Source: Terrisporobacter mayombei
GTDB lineage: Bacteria > Bacillota > Clostridia > Peptostreptococcales > Peptostreptococcaceae
Length of the DNA: 64,000 bases
Direction: 5' to 3'
Assembly (NCBI RefSeq): GCF_014333445.1
Contig: NZ_JACRYU010000014.1
Location: 62,001 to 126,000 of the forward strand
Both the position numbers and the translations under genes were made by a program. The notes beneath the pieces were generated by a model that did not search any database, had not been told where the DNA came from, and worked only from the letters and a program-made list of their open reading frames with translations. Shown here one piece after another: positions 54,293-64,000 of the stretch; within the stretch, counting starts at the first letter, position 1; the number at the start of each line of letters is the position of its first letter.

Positions 54293-55495
54293 TTACTTAT
54301 TATCTAAAGCAACTATTCCTGGTAATTCTTTACCTTCTAAGAACTCCAATGAAGCCCCTCCACCAGTTGATACGTGAGTCATTTTATCTCCGAATCCTAA
54401 TTGGTTAACAGCAGCAGCACTATCTCCACCACCGATTACAGTTGTAGCCCCTTCTAAGTTAGCCATAGCTTTTGCTATTGCTAAAGTTCCTTTTGCGAAA
54501 GCTTCAAATTCGAATACACCCATTGGTCCATTCCATACTATTGTTTTAGAATTGTTTACAACATCTACGAATTTAGCTTCAGATTTAGGTCCTATATCAA
54601 GTCCCATGTGACCTGCAGGTATGTTTTGATCTTCTGTTACAACAACCTCTGCATCAGCAGCAAATTTAGCAGCTGCTCTTGAGTCAACTGGTAATAAGAA
54701 GTTAACACCTTTTTCTTTAGCTTTTTCTAACATTTCTTTCGCATAATCTATTTTGTCTTCTTCACATAAAGAAGTTCCTATTTCATACCCTTGAGCTTTT
54801 AAAAATGTATACGCCATTCCTCCACCGATTATTATGTTATCAACTTTTTCTAATAATTGGTTTATAACTGCTATTTTATCAGATACTTTTGATCCTCCAA
54901 GTATAGCTGTGAAAGGTCTTACTGGGTTAGCTACTGCTTCTCCTAAGAATTTTAATTCTTTTTGAATTAAGTATCCACAAGCTCTTTCTTCTAAGAATTC
55001 CCCAGCACCTACTGTTGAACAGTGAGCTCTATGAGCAGTACCGAAAGCATCATTTACAAATATGTCTGCTAATGAAGCTAATTCTTTAGAGAAGTTCTCT
55101 TCGTTTTTAGTTTCTTCTTTTCTATATCTAGTATTTTGAAGTAATACTACATCTCCGTTTTGCATTTTTTCTACAGCTGCTCTTGCATTTTCTCCAACAA
55201 CATTGTCATCTGCAGCAAATACAACTTCTTGATTTAACATTTCAGATAATCTTTTAGCTACTGGCTCTAAAGATAATTCTGGTTTAGGTTCTCCTTTTGG
55301 TTTACCCATATGTGAGCAAAGTATTACTTTAGCTCCATTTTCTATTAAATATTTTATAGTAGGTAATGCACCGTTTAATCTGTTTTCATCAGTTATTTTT
55401 CCATCTTGTAGTGGTACGTTAAAGTCACATCTTACTAGTACTTTTTTCCCGTTAACATTTATGTTTTCGATTGTTTTTTTGTTTAGCATAGACAT
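54293..55495 (-). CDS. pgk: Phosphoglycerate kinase
   Basis: 400 residues. [11 protein letters not shown] at the N-terminus, SHMGKPKG, the hinge and nucleotide loops [12 protein letters not shown] and [12 protein letters not shown], and [10 protein letters not shown]. Makes ATP from 1,3-bisphosphoglycerate. AAAGGAG 8 nt before the first ATG. It follows gap after a strong hairpin, so part of its message may come from its own promoter. Confidence 0.98.
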   Translation of the reverse strand: MSMLNKKTIENINVNGKKVLVRCDFNVPLQDGKITDENRLNGALPTIKYLIENGAKVILCSHMGKPKGEPKPELSLEPVAKRLSEMLNQEVVFAADDNVVGENARAAVEKMQNGDVVLLQNTRYRKEETKNEENFSKELASLADIFVNDAFGTAHRAHCSTVGAGEFLEERACGYLIQKELKFLGEAVANPVRPFTAILGGSKVSDKIAVINQLLEKVDNIIIGGGMAYTFLKAQGYEIGTSLCEEDKIDYAKEMLEKAKEKGVNFLLPVDSRAAAKFAADAEVVVTEDQNIPAGHMGLDIGPKSEAKFVDVVNNSKTIVWNGPMGVFEFEAFAKGTLAIAKAMANLEGATTVIGGGDSAAAVNQLGFGDKMTHVSTGGGASLEFLEGKELPGIVALDNK

Positions 55496-55577
55496 AGTAC
55501 AATCTCCTTTCAGTCAAACTATTCCGATTTTATTATACTCTTTTCATAAATATATTTTATATCTTTTATTATTAAAA

Positions 55578-55619
55578 AAAGTCCAGAGCCCGTAGTATAA
55601 AACTACAAACCCGGACTTT
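55578..55619 (-). terminator. Intra-operon terminator between gap and pgk
   Basis: AAAGTCCGGGTTTGTAGT / ACTACGGGCTCTGGACTTT stem followed by T7 on the minus strand. Strong enough to cut most transcripts, leaving gap in excess. Confidence 0.85.
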
Positions 55620-55627
55620 ATATCAAA

Positions 55628-57719
<2,092 letters not shown>

Positions 57720-57748
57720 GATAATATCCTCTTGATTAATAATGTAGC

Positions 57749-57827
57749 GGGACTTTTCATGTCCCTTATATTAATTTTATGTCCCACAAGATAATTTTAT
57801 TTTAACCCAATGAAAACCATTTTTCAA
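57749..57827 (-). promoter_or_regulatory. Glycolytic operon promoter and CggR operator
   Basis: -35 TTGAAA (57822-57827), 17-bp spacer and -10 TAAAAT (57799-57804). Just downstream lie two direct GGGACAT repeats (57785-57779 and 57765-57759), the second followed by AAAAGTCCC. This is the known CggR operator pattern placed right after the transcription start. Confidence 0.85.
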
Positions 57828-58083
57828 GTAGTTTTTTTGTAAATTATACGTTAATTTTTTAACTTTAGTAAAATACATGGTATGAACCATCTAATTTATT
57901 TTTTCCTGTTTTATATAAAAAATTCTCTTAACTGCTATGGCCAATAATTTAAAACCTTATCGTTCCTTTAAAATATTTAAATTTACAAGAATAACCTATT
58001 AATTTCGCGAAATTTAATAGGTTGCAATTTATAAAAAAAGGAACTGTTTTTAAACAGTCCCTTTTTTTATATTTATATTAAAA
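57828..58083 (-). terminator. Twin hairpins after hslO
   Basis: 58033-58069 holds a terminator AAAGGGACTGTTT / AAACAGTTCC with T-run, serving hslO. 57993-58023 is a second symmetrical hairpin AACCTATTAA ... TTTAATAGGTT with a central TTTCGCGAAA. The rest of the 256 nt up to the cggR promoter shows nothing. Confidence 0.75.
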
Positions 58084-58968
58084 TTACATATTATCTAATA
58101 TTTCTCTTAATTCTTCTTCTGTATAGTGATAGTTACTATTACAGAAATGACAACTTATTTCAGCTTGCTTATCTTCTTCAATTATCTCTGTTAAAGTCTC
58201 TTTACCTAAAGATATTAAAACTTTTTGTATTCTATCCTTAGAGCAATTACAATCAAACTTAACTTCACATATATCTAATATTTTAGGATCTAGACCATCT
58301 AATACTATATTTAACATATCATCTGGACTCATGCCTTCACTTAGCATTGTAGTTACTGACTTTAATTTAGATACGTTCTTTTCTAATGTTGATATGGTTT
58401 CTTCTGTAGCATCTGGCATTAATTGAACTATTATACCACCAGCTTGTTCTACCTCTGTTTCTTTAGTAAGAACTCCTAAAGATACTACTGATGGAGTTTG
58501 CTCTGATAAAGCAAAGTAATGAGTGAAATCTTCTGCTATTTCTCCACTTACTAATGGATATGAACCTACATAAGGATCTCTAAAACCTAAGTCTTTGATT
58601 ACTTTTACATAGCCATCTTTACCAACAGCTCCTGCTACATTTAATTTTCCATTTGGATAGTTTGGAACTTCTACACCATTTAAATCGGGATATTGCACGT
58701 ATCCTTTTACATTACCTTTTGAGTCAGCAGTTGTAAGTATAGTTCCTATTGGTCCTCCACCTTTTATAATTACACTTAATTCATCTTTTTCGTTTTTCAT
58801 CATTAAGCCCATCATACATGTAGCTGTTAAAGTTCTTCCTAAAGCTGCTGTTGCAACCTTTACTGTGTTGTGATTATCTCTAGCTTGTTGAACTAAATTT
58901 CTTGTAGTTCCAACATAAGCTCTTACTTGTCCATTACCACTAATGGCTTTTATAACATAATCCTTCAT
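58084..58968 (-). CDS. hslO: Redox-regulated chaperone Hsp33
   Basis: 294 residues, full length. N-terminal Hsp33 fold (ATAALGRTLTATCMMGLMMKN, IKGGGPIGTILTTADSKGNVKGYV) and the redox switch at the C-terminus: CNC at about 241-243 and CHFC at about 274-277, the CxC/CxxC zinc centre. Oxidation releases zinc and turns on holdase activity. GGAGG before ATG. Confidence 0.96.
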   Translation of the reverse strand: MKDYVIKAISGNGQVRAYVGTTRNLVQQARDNHNTVKVATAALGRTLTATCMMGLMMKNEKDELSVIIKGGGPIGTILTTADSKGNVKGYVQYPDLNGVEVPNYPNGKLNVAGAVGKDGYVKVIKDLGFRDPYVGSYPLVSGEIAEDFTHYFALSEQTPSVVSLGVLTKETEVEQAGGIIVQLMPDATEETISTLEKNVSKLKSVTTMLSEGMSPDDMLNIVLDGLDPKILDICEVKFDCNCSKDRIQKVLISLGKETLTEIIEEDKQAEISCHFCNSNYHYTEEELREILDNM

Positions 58969-58989
58969 TATTATTCCTCCGTCTATTTA

Positions 58990-59736
58990 TTATTTTTTAC
59001 AAACAAAAAATACTCTCTCACTGTCATTTTTAGGACTCTCTAACTTAAAATCTCCATATGTTTTAATATATTCAAATCCTGCATTTTTTAGTAATTGTAT
59101 TATTTCTTCGTTTTTGTAAGCTCTCTGAAGATGAGTTTCTTCAAATCTTTCAAATTTACCCTCTTCATCTCTCACAAAAAACGCTAATTCCATTTCTACT
59201 AAATTATCATAATCATCGAAATAATTTTGCCACATATAAGCTATATCTTCTCTATTTTCTCCATACATGTTATTTCCAAGTACTTGAGATAACTTGTAAT
59301 AAGAACTTATATCAAAGATAAATATTCCATCTTTTTTTAATAACTCATGACATTTAGTAAATACTCCTTCTAAATCTTCATCATAAGTTATATAGTTAAA
59401 TCCATCACATCCACAAAGAATGCAATCTAGGTTAGTAATTTCAAAATCAAGTTCTGTTATGTCTTGCTCTAAAAGTACTAATTCAACATTTTCTTTTTCT
59501 GCTTTTTCTCTAGCTACACTTAGCATCTCTTCTGATATATCTATTGCAGCTATATCATAATTTTTTTTAGTAAGTGGTATAGTTAAATTACCTGTTCCGC
59601 ATGCTAATTCTAATATATTTTTGACTTCAACATTTTCACTTTTTATTATATCTTCAATATATCTAACCCAATTGTCATAATCAACTTCATTCATAAGTTC
59701 ATCGTAGACAAAGGCAAAATCACTATACTGATTCAT
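58990..59736 (-). CDS. Class I SAM-dependent methyltransferase
   Basis: 248 residues from ATG 59736, where AGAGG precedes; a TTG seven codons upstream is less likely. Motif I ILELACGTGNL, the acidic IAAIDISEEML, and CILCGCDGFNYI. It resembles small-molecule methyltransferases of the Methyltransf_25/11 type; the substrate is not evident. Overlaps the SASP gene end by 14 nt and precedes hslO by 21 nt. Confidence 0.85.
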   Translation of the reverse strand: MNQYSDFAFVYDELMNEVDYDNWVRYIEDIIKSENVEVKNILELACGTGNLTIPLTKKNYDIAAIDISEEMLSVAREKAEKENVELVLLEQDITELDFEITNLDCILCGCDGFNYITYDEDLEGVFTKCHELLKKDGIFIFDISSYYKLSQVLGNNMYGENREDIAYMWQNYFDDYDNLVEMELAFFVRDEEGKFERFEETHLQRAYKNEEIIQLLKNAGFEYIKTYGDFKLESPKNDSERVFFVCKK

Positions 59737-59992
59737 CCTTTTTATCCTCTTCTTCAACTTTCTTTTTTAATTGTTTTTTTCGTGATGTGAGGATCCCTCC
59801 AATTCTTCCTGCTTCCTTTGCAGTAAGACCTGCCCATCCTTTTTCATCGACCTTATCAAGTAAGCCCAATTCTTGGGCTATCTCATATTTCATTATATCA
59901 TCATTTGTCAATGGTTTTACTTTCTTTTCATTTTTCTTTCTTTGTTTCTCACATTTATAAATAAATTCTTTTGTTAACTTATTATTATCCAT
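59723..59992 (-). CDS. Alpha/beta-type small acid-soluble spore protein
   Basis: 89 residues. KYEIAQELGLLDKVDEKGWAGLTAKEAGRIGG followed by LTSRKKQLKKK contains both SASP signatures: the KxEIAxExG germination-protease-like site (EIAQELG) and GxLTAxExGRIGG. The N-terminus is longer and more basic than classic SASPs. It coats DNA in the spore core. It starts inside the hairpin at 60002, whose arm carries its GGGG binding site. Confidence 0.82.
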   Translation of the reverse strand: MDNNKLTKEFIYKCEKQRKKNEKKVKPLTNDDIMKYEIAQELGLLDKVDEKGWAGLTAKEAGRIGGILTSRKKQLKKKVEEEDKKDESV

Positions 59993-60001
59993 AAAAAAAC
60001 A

Positions 60002-60059
60002 CCCCTTTTTTCTGTAGTTTTGTCATATAGATGAAAATTTATACAGAAATCTAAGGGGT
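60002..60059 (-). terminator. Long hairpin between the M20 gene and the spore-protein gene
   Basis: TACCCCTTAGATTTCTGTA pairs with TACAGAAAAAAGGGGT, followed by T7 and then ATG of the spore protein. It terminates the M20 gene, and in any read-through RNA it would hide the ribosome binding site of the SASP gene. Confidence 0.75.
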
Positions 60060-60143
60060 ATATTTTTATTATACTAAATTCAAATAACATATTTTTTTAA
60101 TCAAAGTATTTATCCTATATATAGCAAAAATATATCTTTGAAA

Positions 60144-61262
60144 TTAAGATTGTAGTGATTTTTTATATTTTAAAATAGTTTCATATATCTTCAATGCTTC
60201 TACTAATATATCTTCATTGAAGTTAAAATTTATATTATGGAGTCCATTTACAAATCCTTTTTCTTCATTTCTAGCCCCTAACATAAAAAATACTCCTGGT
60301 ACTTCTCTTTGATAGTAAGAAAAGTCTTCTGAAATCATTAATGGCTCTGTTTGAATCATTTTTTCTTTTCCAACAGCACTTACTAGCTCCTCATATAATT
60401 TTTCATCATTTTTTACAGCTAAAAATCCATCTATAATTTCTATGTTTACTTTGCAATTATAAGATATCTCAAATCCTTTAGCAAATTCTTTTATACGACT
60501 AGCCATAGTTTCATATACATCTGGATTAAAACACCTCATAGTACCTTCTAATCTTACACTTTCTGCAACAATGTTTCTTACATTTCCACCACTTATCTTT
60601 CCAATAGTCAGTACAGCTCCCTCCATAGGATTAATGTTTCTTGATATGATACTTTGCAAACTTGTAACAAACTGTGCTGCTATTAATACTGAATCTGTTG
60701 CATTTTGAGGGATTGCACCATGACCACTCTTACCTATTATATCAATATTTATTTCTCCATTTTGAGCCATTAGATATCCAGGTCTACAAGCTATATAACC
60801 TTCTTCAAAATCTGGATGTATATGTAATCCATAAACTTCATCCACATTATATTTTTTAAATACTCCAGCATCCATAAGACGTTTAGCCCCACCTGTATCT
60901 TCTTCTGCTGGCTGAAACACAAAAACTATATTATCTTTTAACCTTTCTTTATTAGATACCAAATACTCGATTAATCCCAGCAATATGCTCATATGCCCAT
61001 CATGACCGCATAAATGCTCTGCTCCATTTTTACTTGGTAGTGCATCTATATCTGCCCTAAATGCAATTGTTTTTTTAGGATTTTGCCCCTTTATTATTCC
61101 TACTGTAGCTGTTTCTAAATATACTTCGTACTCAACTCCTAATTTATCTAAATAATCTCTAATATACTTAGCTGTATTAAATTCCTTATGCGATAATTCA
61201 GCTAATTGATGTAAATTCTGTCTATGACATCTTACTTTTTCATCTAGATAAGATATATTCAT
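60144..61262 (-). CDS. M20-family amidohydrolase (hippurate/IAA-amino-acid hydrolase type)
   Basis: 372 residues. Metal-binding motifs AFRADIDALPSKNGAEHLCGHDGHMSILLG, VFQPAEEDTGGAKRLMDAG with the catalytic Glu pair, and YGLHIHPDFEEGYIA; the dimerisation lid lies at about 175-290 (KSGHGAIPQNATDSV). These zinc- or manganese-dependent enzymes deacylate N-acyl amino acids. GAGGGG before ATG. Single gene between two terminators. Confidence 0.88.
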   Translation of the reverse strand: MNISYLDEKVRCHRQNLHQLAELSHKEFNTAKYIRDYLDKLGVEYEVYLETATVGIIKGQNPKKTIAFRADIDALPSKNGAEHLCGHDGHMSILLGLIEYLVSNKERLKDNIVFVFQPAEEDTGGAKRLMDAGVFKKYNVDEVYGLHIHPDFEEGYIACRPGYLMAQNGEINIDIIGKSGHGAIPQNATDSVLIAAQFVTSLQSIISRNINPMEGAVLTIGKISGGNVRNIVAESVRLEGTMRCFNPDVYETMASRIKEFAKGFEISYNCKVNIEIIDGFLAVKNDEKLYEELVSAVGKEKMIQTEPLMISEDFSYYQREVPGVFFMLGARNEEKGFVNGLHNINFNFNEDILVEALKIYETILKYKKSLQS

Positions 61263-61315
61263 ACTAAACGTCCCCTCTTTTCCATTTTATAGATAATTAT
61301 AATAGTAAATAAAAA

Positions 61316-61345
61316 AAAGAGAAACAAAATATTTTGTTTCTCTTT
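61316..61345. terminator. Terminator after the serine dehydratase gene
   Basis: A perfect 15-bp inverted repeat AAAGAGAAACAAAAT / ATTTTGTTTCTCTTT just past the stop at 61377. Confidence 0.85.
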
Positions 61346-61376
61346 CATTATTATCAATATTTAATTTATATTAAAT

Positions 61377-62570
61377 TTAGCAAGTGAAGAATAATTTAGC
61401 GATTCCACCTTTAGATGTTTCTCTATATTTATCCATCATATCTCTACCTGTTTCGTCCATTATTTCAACGATTTGGTCAAATGTTACGTGATGTTCTCCG
61501 TTAGTTAATAATGCATAGTTAGCAGCATCAAATGCTCTTTGAGCACCCATTGCATTTCTTTCTATACATGGTATTTGAACATATCCGTAAGCTGGGTCAC
61601 AAGTCATTCCTAAGTGATGTTCTAATCCTATTTCAGCAGCATATTCTATTTGTCTTAAAGATCCACCTTTTAAGAAAGCTATTGCAGCAGCAGCCATTGC
61701 ACAAGCAACACCTACTTCACCTTGACATCCAACTTCTGCACCTGATACAGAACCATTTCTCTTAACTACTATACCTATTAAACCAGCTACAGCTAAAGCA
61801 TCTAATATTTGCTCATCTGTGTATCCTTCATATTCTTTAAGTGCAAATAATATTCCTGGTATAACACCTGCTGATCCACAAGTAGGAGCAGTAACTATAA
61901 CATAACCTGATGCATTTTGCTCTGAAGCAGCTAAAGCATATGAGTATATTAAAGTATTTAATTGTTTATTTTTTTCATATTGTTCATGGAAAAATCTAGC
62001 TTTTCTTTGTAAATTTAATTTACCTGGTATAACTTCTGTAGTTGCTAAACCATCTTCAACAGATTTTTGCATTGCATCTTTGATAGTTCCTAAGTAATCC
62101 ATTATATCTTTATCATCATAAGTTTTAACATAATCTGCGAAGTTTTTGTTGTTTTGTTCACACCAAGTAATTACTTCTTCTAATGTAGAATGTGGGTAAG
62201 TATCGTTTGCACCGCTATTTCTCATTCCTTCTTCAGCTATTGTACCTCCACCTACTGAGTAGATTGTCCAATCTCCGATTACATTTTTGTTTTCATCTAA
62301 AGCTTCAAGCATCATTCCATTTGGATGATATTCTTTAACAACATCTTCTCTCCAAACGATTTCAACGTCTTTAGGTTCTAAAGTTTTCTTTATTATATAA
62401 TCAGTTAAATGACCTTCTCCTGTTGCAGCTAAACTTCCATATAAATGAGCTCTATAGCTTGAAGCTTCTGGGTATTTATTTTTAAATTGCTCTGCTGCCC
62501 TTTGAGGTCCCATTGTATGCGAGCTTGATGGTCCATTACCAACTTTGTATAGTTCTTTTAGTGATTCCAT
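61377..62570 (-). CDS. sdaA: L-serine dehydratase, iron-sulfur type, single chain
   Basis: 397 residues with the beta domain first (KVGNGPSSSHTMGPQRAAE, GSLAATGEGHLTDYII) and the alpha domain after about 155 (LNLQRKARFFHEQYEKN, TAPTCGSAGVIPGILFAL, SGAEVGCQGEVGVACAM, CDPAYGYVQIPCIERN). The Cys in TCGS, CDPxxG and PCIERN ligate the oxygen-sensitive 4Fe-4S cluster. Deaminates serine to pyruvate, an energy source in amino-acid-fermenting clostridia. Shorter than E. coli SdaA (454). AAGGAGG before ATG. Confidence 0.9.
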   Translation of the reverse strand: MESLKELYKVGNGPSSSHTMGPQRAAEQFKNKYPEASSYRAHLYGSLAATGEGHLTDYIIKKTLEPKDVEIVWREDVVKEYHPNGMMLEALDENKNVIGDWTIYSVGGGTIAEEGMRNSGANDTYPHSTLEEVITWCEQNNKNFADYVKTYDDKDIMDYLGTIKDAMQKSVEDGLATTEVIPGKLNLQRKARFFHEQYEKNKQLNTLIYSYALAASEQNASGYVIVTAPTCGSAGVIPGILFALKEYEGYTDEQILDALAVAGLIGIVVKRNGSVSGAEVGCQGEVGVACAMAAAAIAFLKGGSLRQIEYAAEIGLEHHLGMTCDPAYGYVQIPCIERNAMGAQRAFDAANYALLTNGEHHVTFDQIVEIMDETGRDMMDKYRETSKGGIAKLFFTC

Positions 62571-62858
62571 GTTATTCCTCCTTGGAGTTTGTTTATTTCT
62601 CTTTAGTAAAAAATATATATCTTAAAAAGATATATCTTATAGTTCAATTATACATTCTTAGTAAGAATTGTTTAATATTAATATAAAATTTATTTTAAAT
62701 TATAAAAATTAAGTTTTACATATTTAAAATAATTCATAATGATATAATACCGAAGTTTTAAAAAAAAATCTAGGTATAATTCAAGGTAATTTTTTACAAT
62801 TTTTATTGATTTTTCTTTTCAAATATACTACCATTAATAGTAATTTAAAAACTATCTT

Positions 62859-63031
62859 AACCTATGGTAGAGGTGCAATAATTATTAGTATTTGAAAGTA
62901 GTCGGCAGGTGTTAATAATCAAAGAAAGGAATTATTGCCGAAAAGAAAATCTTGGCAAAGAGATTCTTTGGGGTTATACAAAATATGTATGACACTGTCA
63001 CTTATAATCTAAGTGGTGAGCTACAAGGTTT
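62859..63031 (+). ncRNA. Lysine riboswitch
   Basis: Conserved L-box elements in order: GGTAGAGGTGC (62866-62876), AGTAGTCGGC, GGAATTATTGCCGAAAAG, TTGGCAAAGA ... TTTGGGGTTAT, GACACTGTCA and GGTGAGCTAC (63015-63024). P1 is formed by AACCT and AGGTT at the ends. It binds free lysine and controls asd, whose product feeds lysine synthesis. Confidence 0.93.
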
Positions 63032-63049
63032 ACTTTGATGTGCACTCTA

Positions 63050-63081
63050 ACGTACAAAGTATTCCTTTGTGCGTTTTTTTA
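63050..63081 (+). terminator. Riboswitch terminator (expression platform)
   Basis: CGTACAAAG / CTTTGTGCG stem and T7. Lysine binding would favour its formation and stop transcription before asd. Confidence 0.88.
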
Positions 63082-63162
63082 GTATAATTATTTAAAAGTA
63101 CTCCCTTAGATTATCTCTATGTTATTAATATTTAATTAAAAATATATTATGGGGTGATTAAA

Positions 63163-64000
63163 ATGAAAAAAGTTAATATTGCATTAGTTGGCGCTACAGG
63201 AATGGTTGGAAGAACTTTTATAAAAGTCTTAGAAGAAAGACAATTTCCTATAAATAATATTTACCTATTCTCTTCTGCTAAATCTGCTGGTACAACAGTA
63301 AAGTTTGCAGGTAAAGAAATTGTTGTTGAAGAACTTAACGAAAATTCTTTTGATAGGGATATACAAATAGCTTTATTTTCAGCTGGAGGCTCTGTAAGTG
63401 AAAAATATGCTCCAATAGCTGCTTCTAAAGGTGTTATTGTTGTAGATAATTCAAGCCAATGGAGAATGGATCCTAATGTTCCATTAGTTGTTCCAGAAGT
63501 AAATCCTGAAGCAGTTAAAAATCATAAAGGAATTATTGCAAACCCTAACTGCTCTACTATTCAAGCTATGGTTCCTCTTAAACCTCTATATGATAGATAT
63601 GGTTTAAAGAGAGTTGTTTACTCAACATATCAAGCAGTTTCAGGGTCTGGGGTAAAAGGGGTTCAGGATTTAGAAGATGGTGTTTTAGGTAAGCCAAATA
63701 AATTCTATCCTCATCCAATAGCATTTAACTGCCTTCCACATATTGATGTGTTTGAAGAAAATAGATATACAAAAGAAGAAATGAAAATGGTAAATGAAAC
63801 TAAGAAAATTTTAGGTGACGATAATATAAAAGTAACTGCAACTACTGTAAGAGTCCCTGTAAGAGGTGCTCATAGTGAATCAATTAACTTAGAGTTTGAT
63901 AAACCATTTGAATTGGAGGATATATTTACTGAATTAAGAAATGCTCAAGGTATAGCTATAGTTGATAATCCTGTAAAAAATGAATATCCCCTTGCTATAG
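63163..64000 (+). CDS. asd: Aspartate-semialdehyde dehydrogenase (3' end outside window)
   Basis: 279 codons are visible of about 330. The NADP motif VGATGMVGRTFIK, the catalytic Cys in ANPNCSTIQ, QAVSGSGVKG, and VPVRGAHSESIN with the catalytic His. Makes aspartate semialdehyde for lysine, threonine and methionine synthesis. GGGGTGA 8 nt before ATG. Downstream of a lysine riboswitch. Confidence 0.97.
   Translation, partial: MKKVNIALVGATGMVGRTFIKVLEERQFPINNIYLFSSAKSAGTTVKFAGKEIVVEELNENSFDRDIQIALFSAGGSVSEKYAPIAASKGVIVVDNSSQWRMDPNVPLVVPEVNPEAVKNHKGIIANPNCSTIQAMVPLKPLYDRYGLKRVVYSTYQAVSGSGVKGVQDLEDGVLGKPNKFYPHPIAFNCLPHIDVFEENRYTKEEMKMVNETKKILGDDNIKVTATTVRVPVRGAHSESINLEFDKPFELEDIFTELRNAQGIAIVDNPVKNEYPLAI

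Overview
The window is low-GC (roughly 28-30% by eye) DNA from a spore-forming clostridium. The tmRNA tag (ANDNYALAA), the cggR-gap-pgk-tpi-gpmI-eno-pyk glycolytic block, a YtaF homologue, an alpha/beta-type spore protein and a single-chain L-serine dehydratase together suggest Peptostreptococcaceae (Paraclostridium/Paeniclostridium/Romboutsia/Clostridioides group). The family is an inference; no 16S is present. Almost every gene lies on the minus strand.

Layout. (1) 1-5.3 kb: the end of an FMN-binding protein, a degenerate membrane gene, then a visibly more GC-rich block with a response regulator, histidine kinase, two small proteins and an NAD-dependent epimerase/reductase; this block looks horizontally acquired. 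(2) 5.45 kb: an old copy of the 3' end of ssrA. (3) 5.5-10.0 kb: an alpha-glucoside PTS operon (EIIA, LicT-type antiterminator, EIIBC, GH4 6-phospho-glucosidase) with a cre-overlapped promoter and two RAT/terminator leaders. (4) 10.0-10.75 kb: degenerate DNA. (5) 10.76-16.3 kb: an oppABCDF peptide transporter operon. (6) 16.4-17.0 kb: a tiny membrane peptide with a long hairpin and a truncated DNA methyltransferase. (7) 17.14-37.26 kb: a 20-kb integrated element bounded by 75-bp direct repeats that overlap the 3' end of ssrA. (8) 37.2-64 kb: core chromosome with ssrA, smpB, ytaF, a thioredoxin-reductase-like gene, selO, rnr, secG, msrAB, the glycolytic operon, hslO, an SASP gene, an M20 amidohydrolase, an L-serine dehydratase and a lysine-riboswitch-controlled asd cut by the window end.

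The 20-kb element is the most interesting part. It has its own replication set (family A DNA polymerase, a small protein beside it, SF3/D5 helicase, a repeat-rich candidate origin), a Mor-like regulator, a large serine recombinase and many unknown small genes. I see no capsid, terminase, relaxase or conjugation genes, so it resembles a satellite or a plasmid-like integrated element. The recombinase gene is interrupted just after its catalytic-serine codon by a 376-nt ORF-less group I intron; joining the exons at in-frame sites restores a 522-residue recombinase. At the end distal to ssrA the element carries a recognisable Pycsar anti-phage pair (class III nucleotide cyclase plus a transmembrane effector) next to an XRE/ImmA-type metallopeptidase and a partner protein. 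Another gene of the element is broken by one in-frame TAA. Three ssrA-end-like repeats (5.45, 17.14 and 37.23 kb) suggest successive insertions at the same site.
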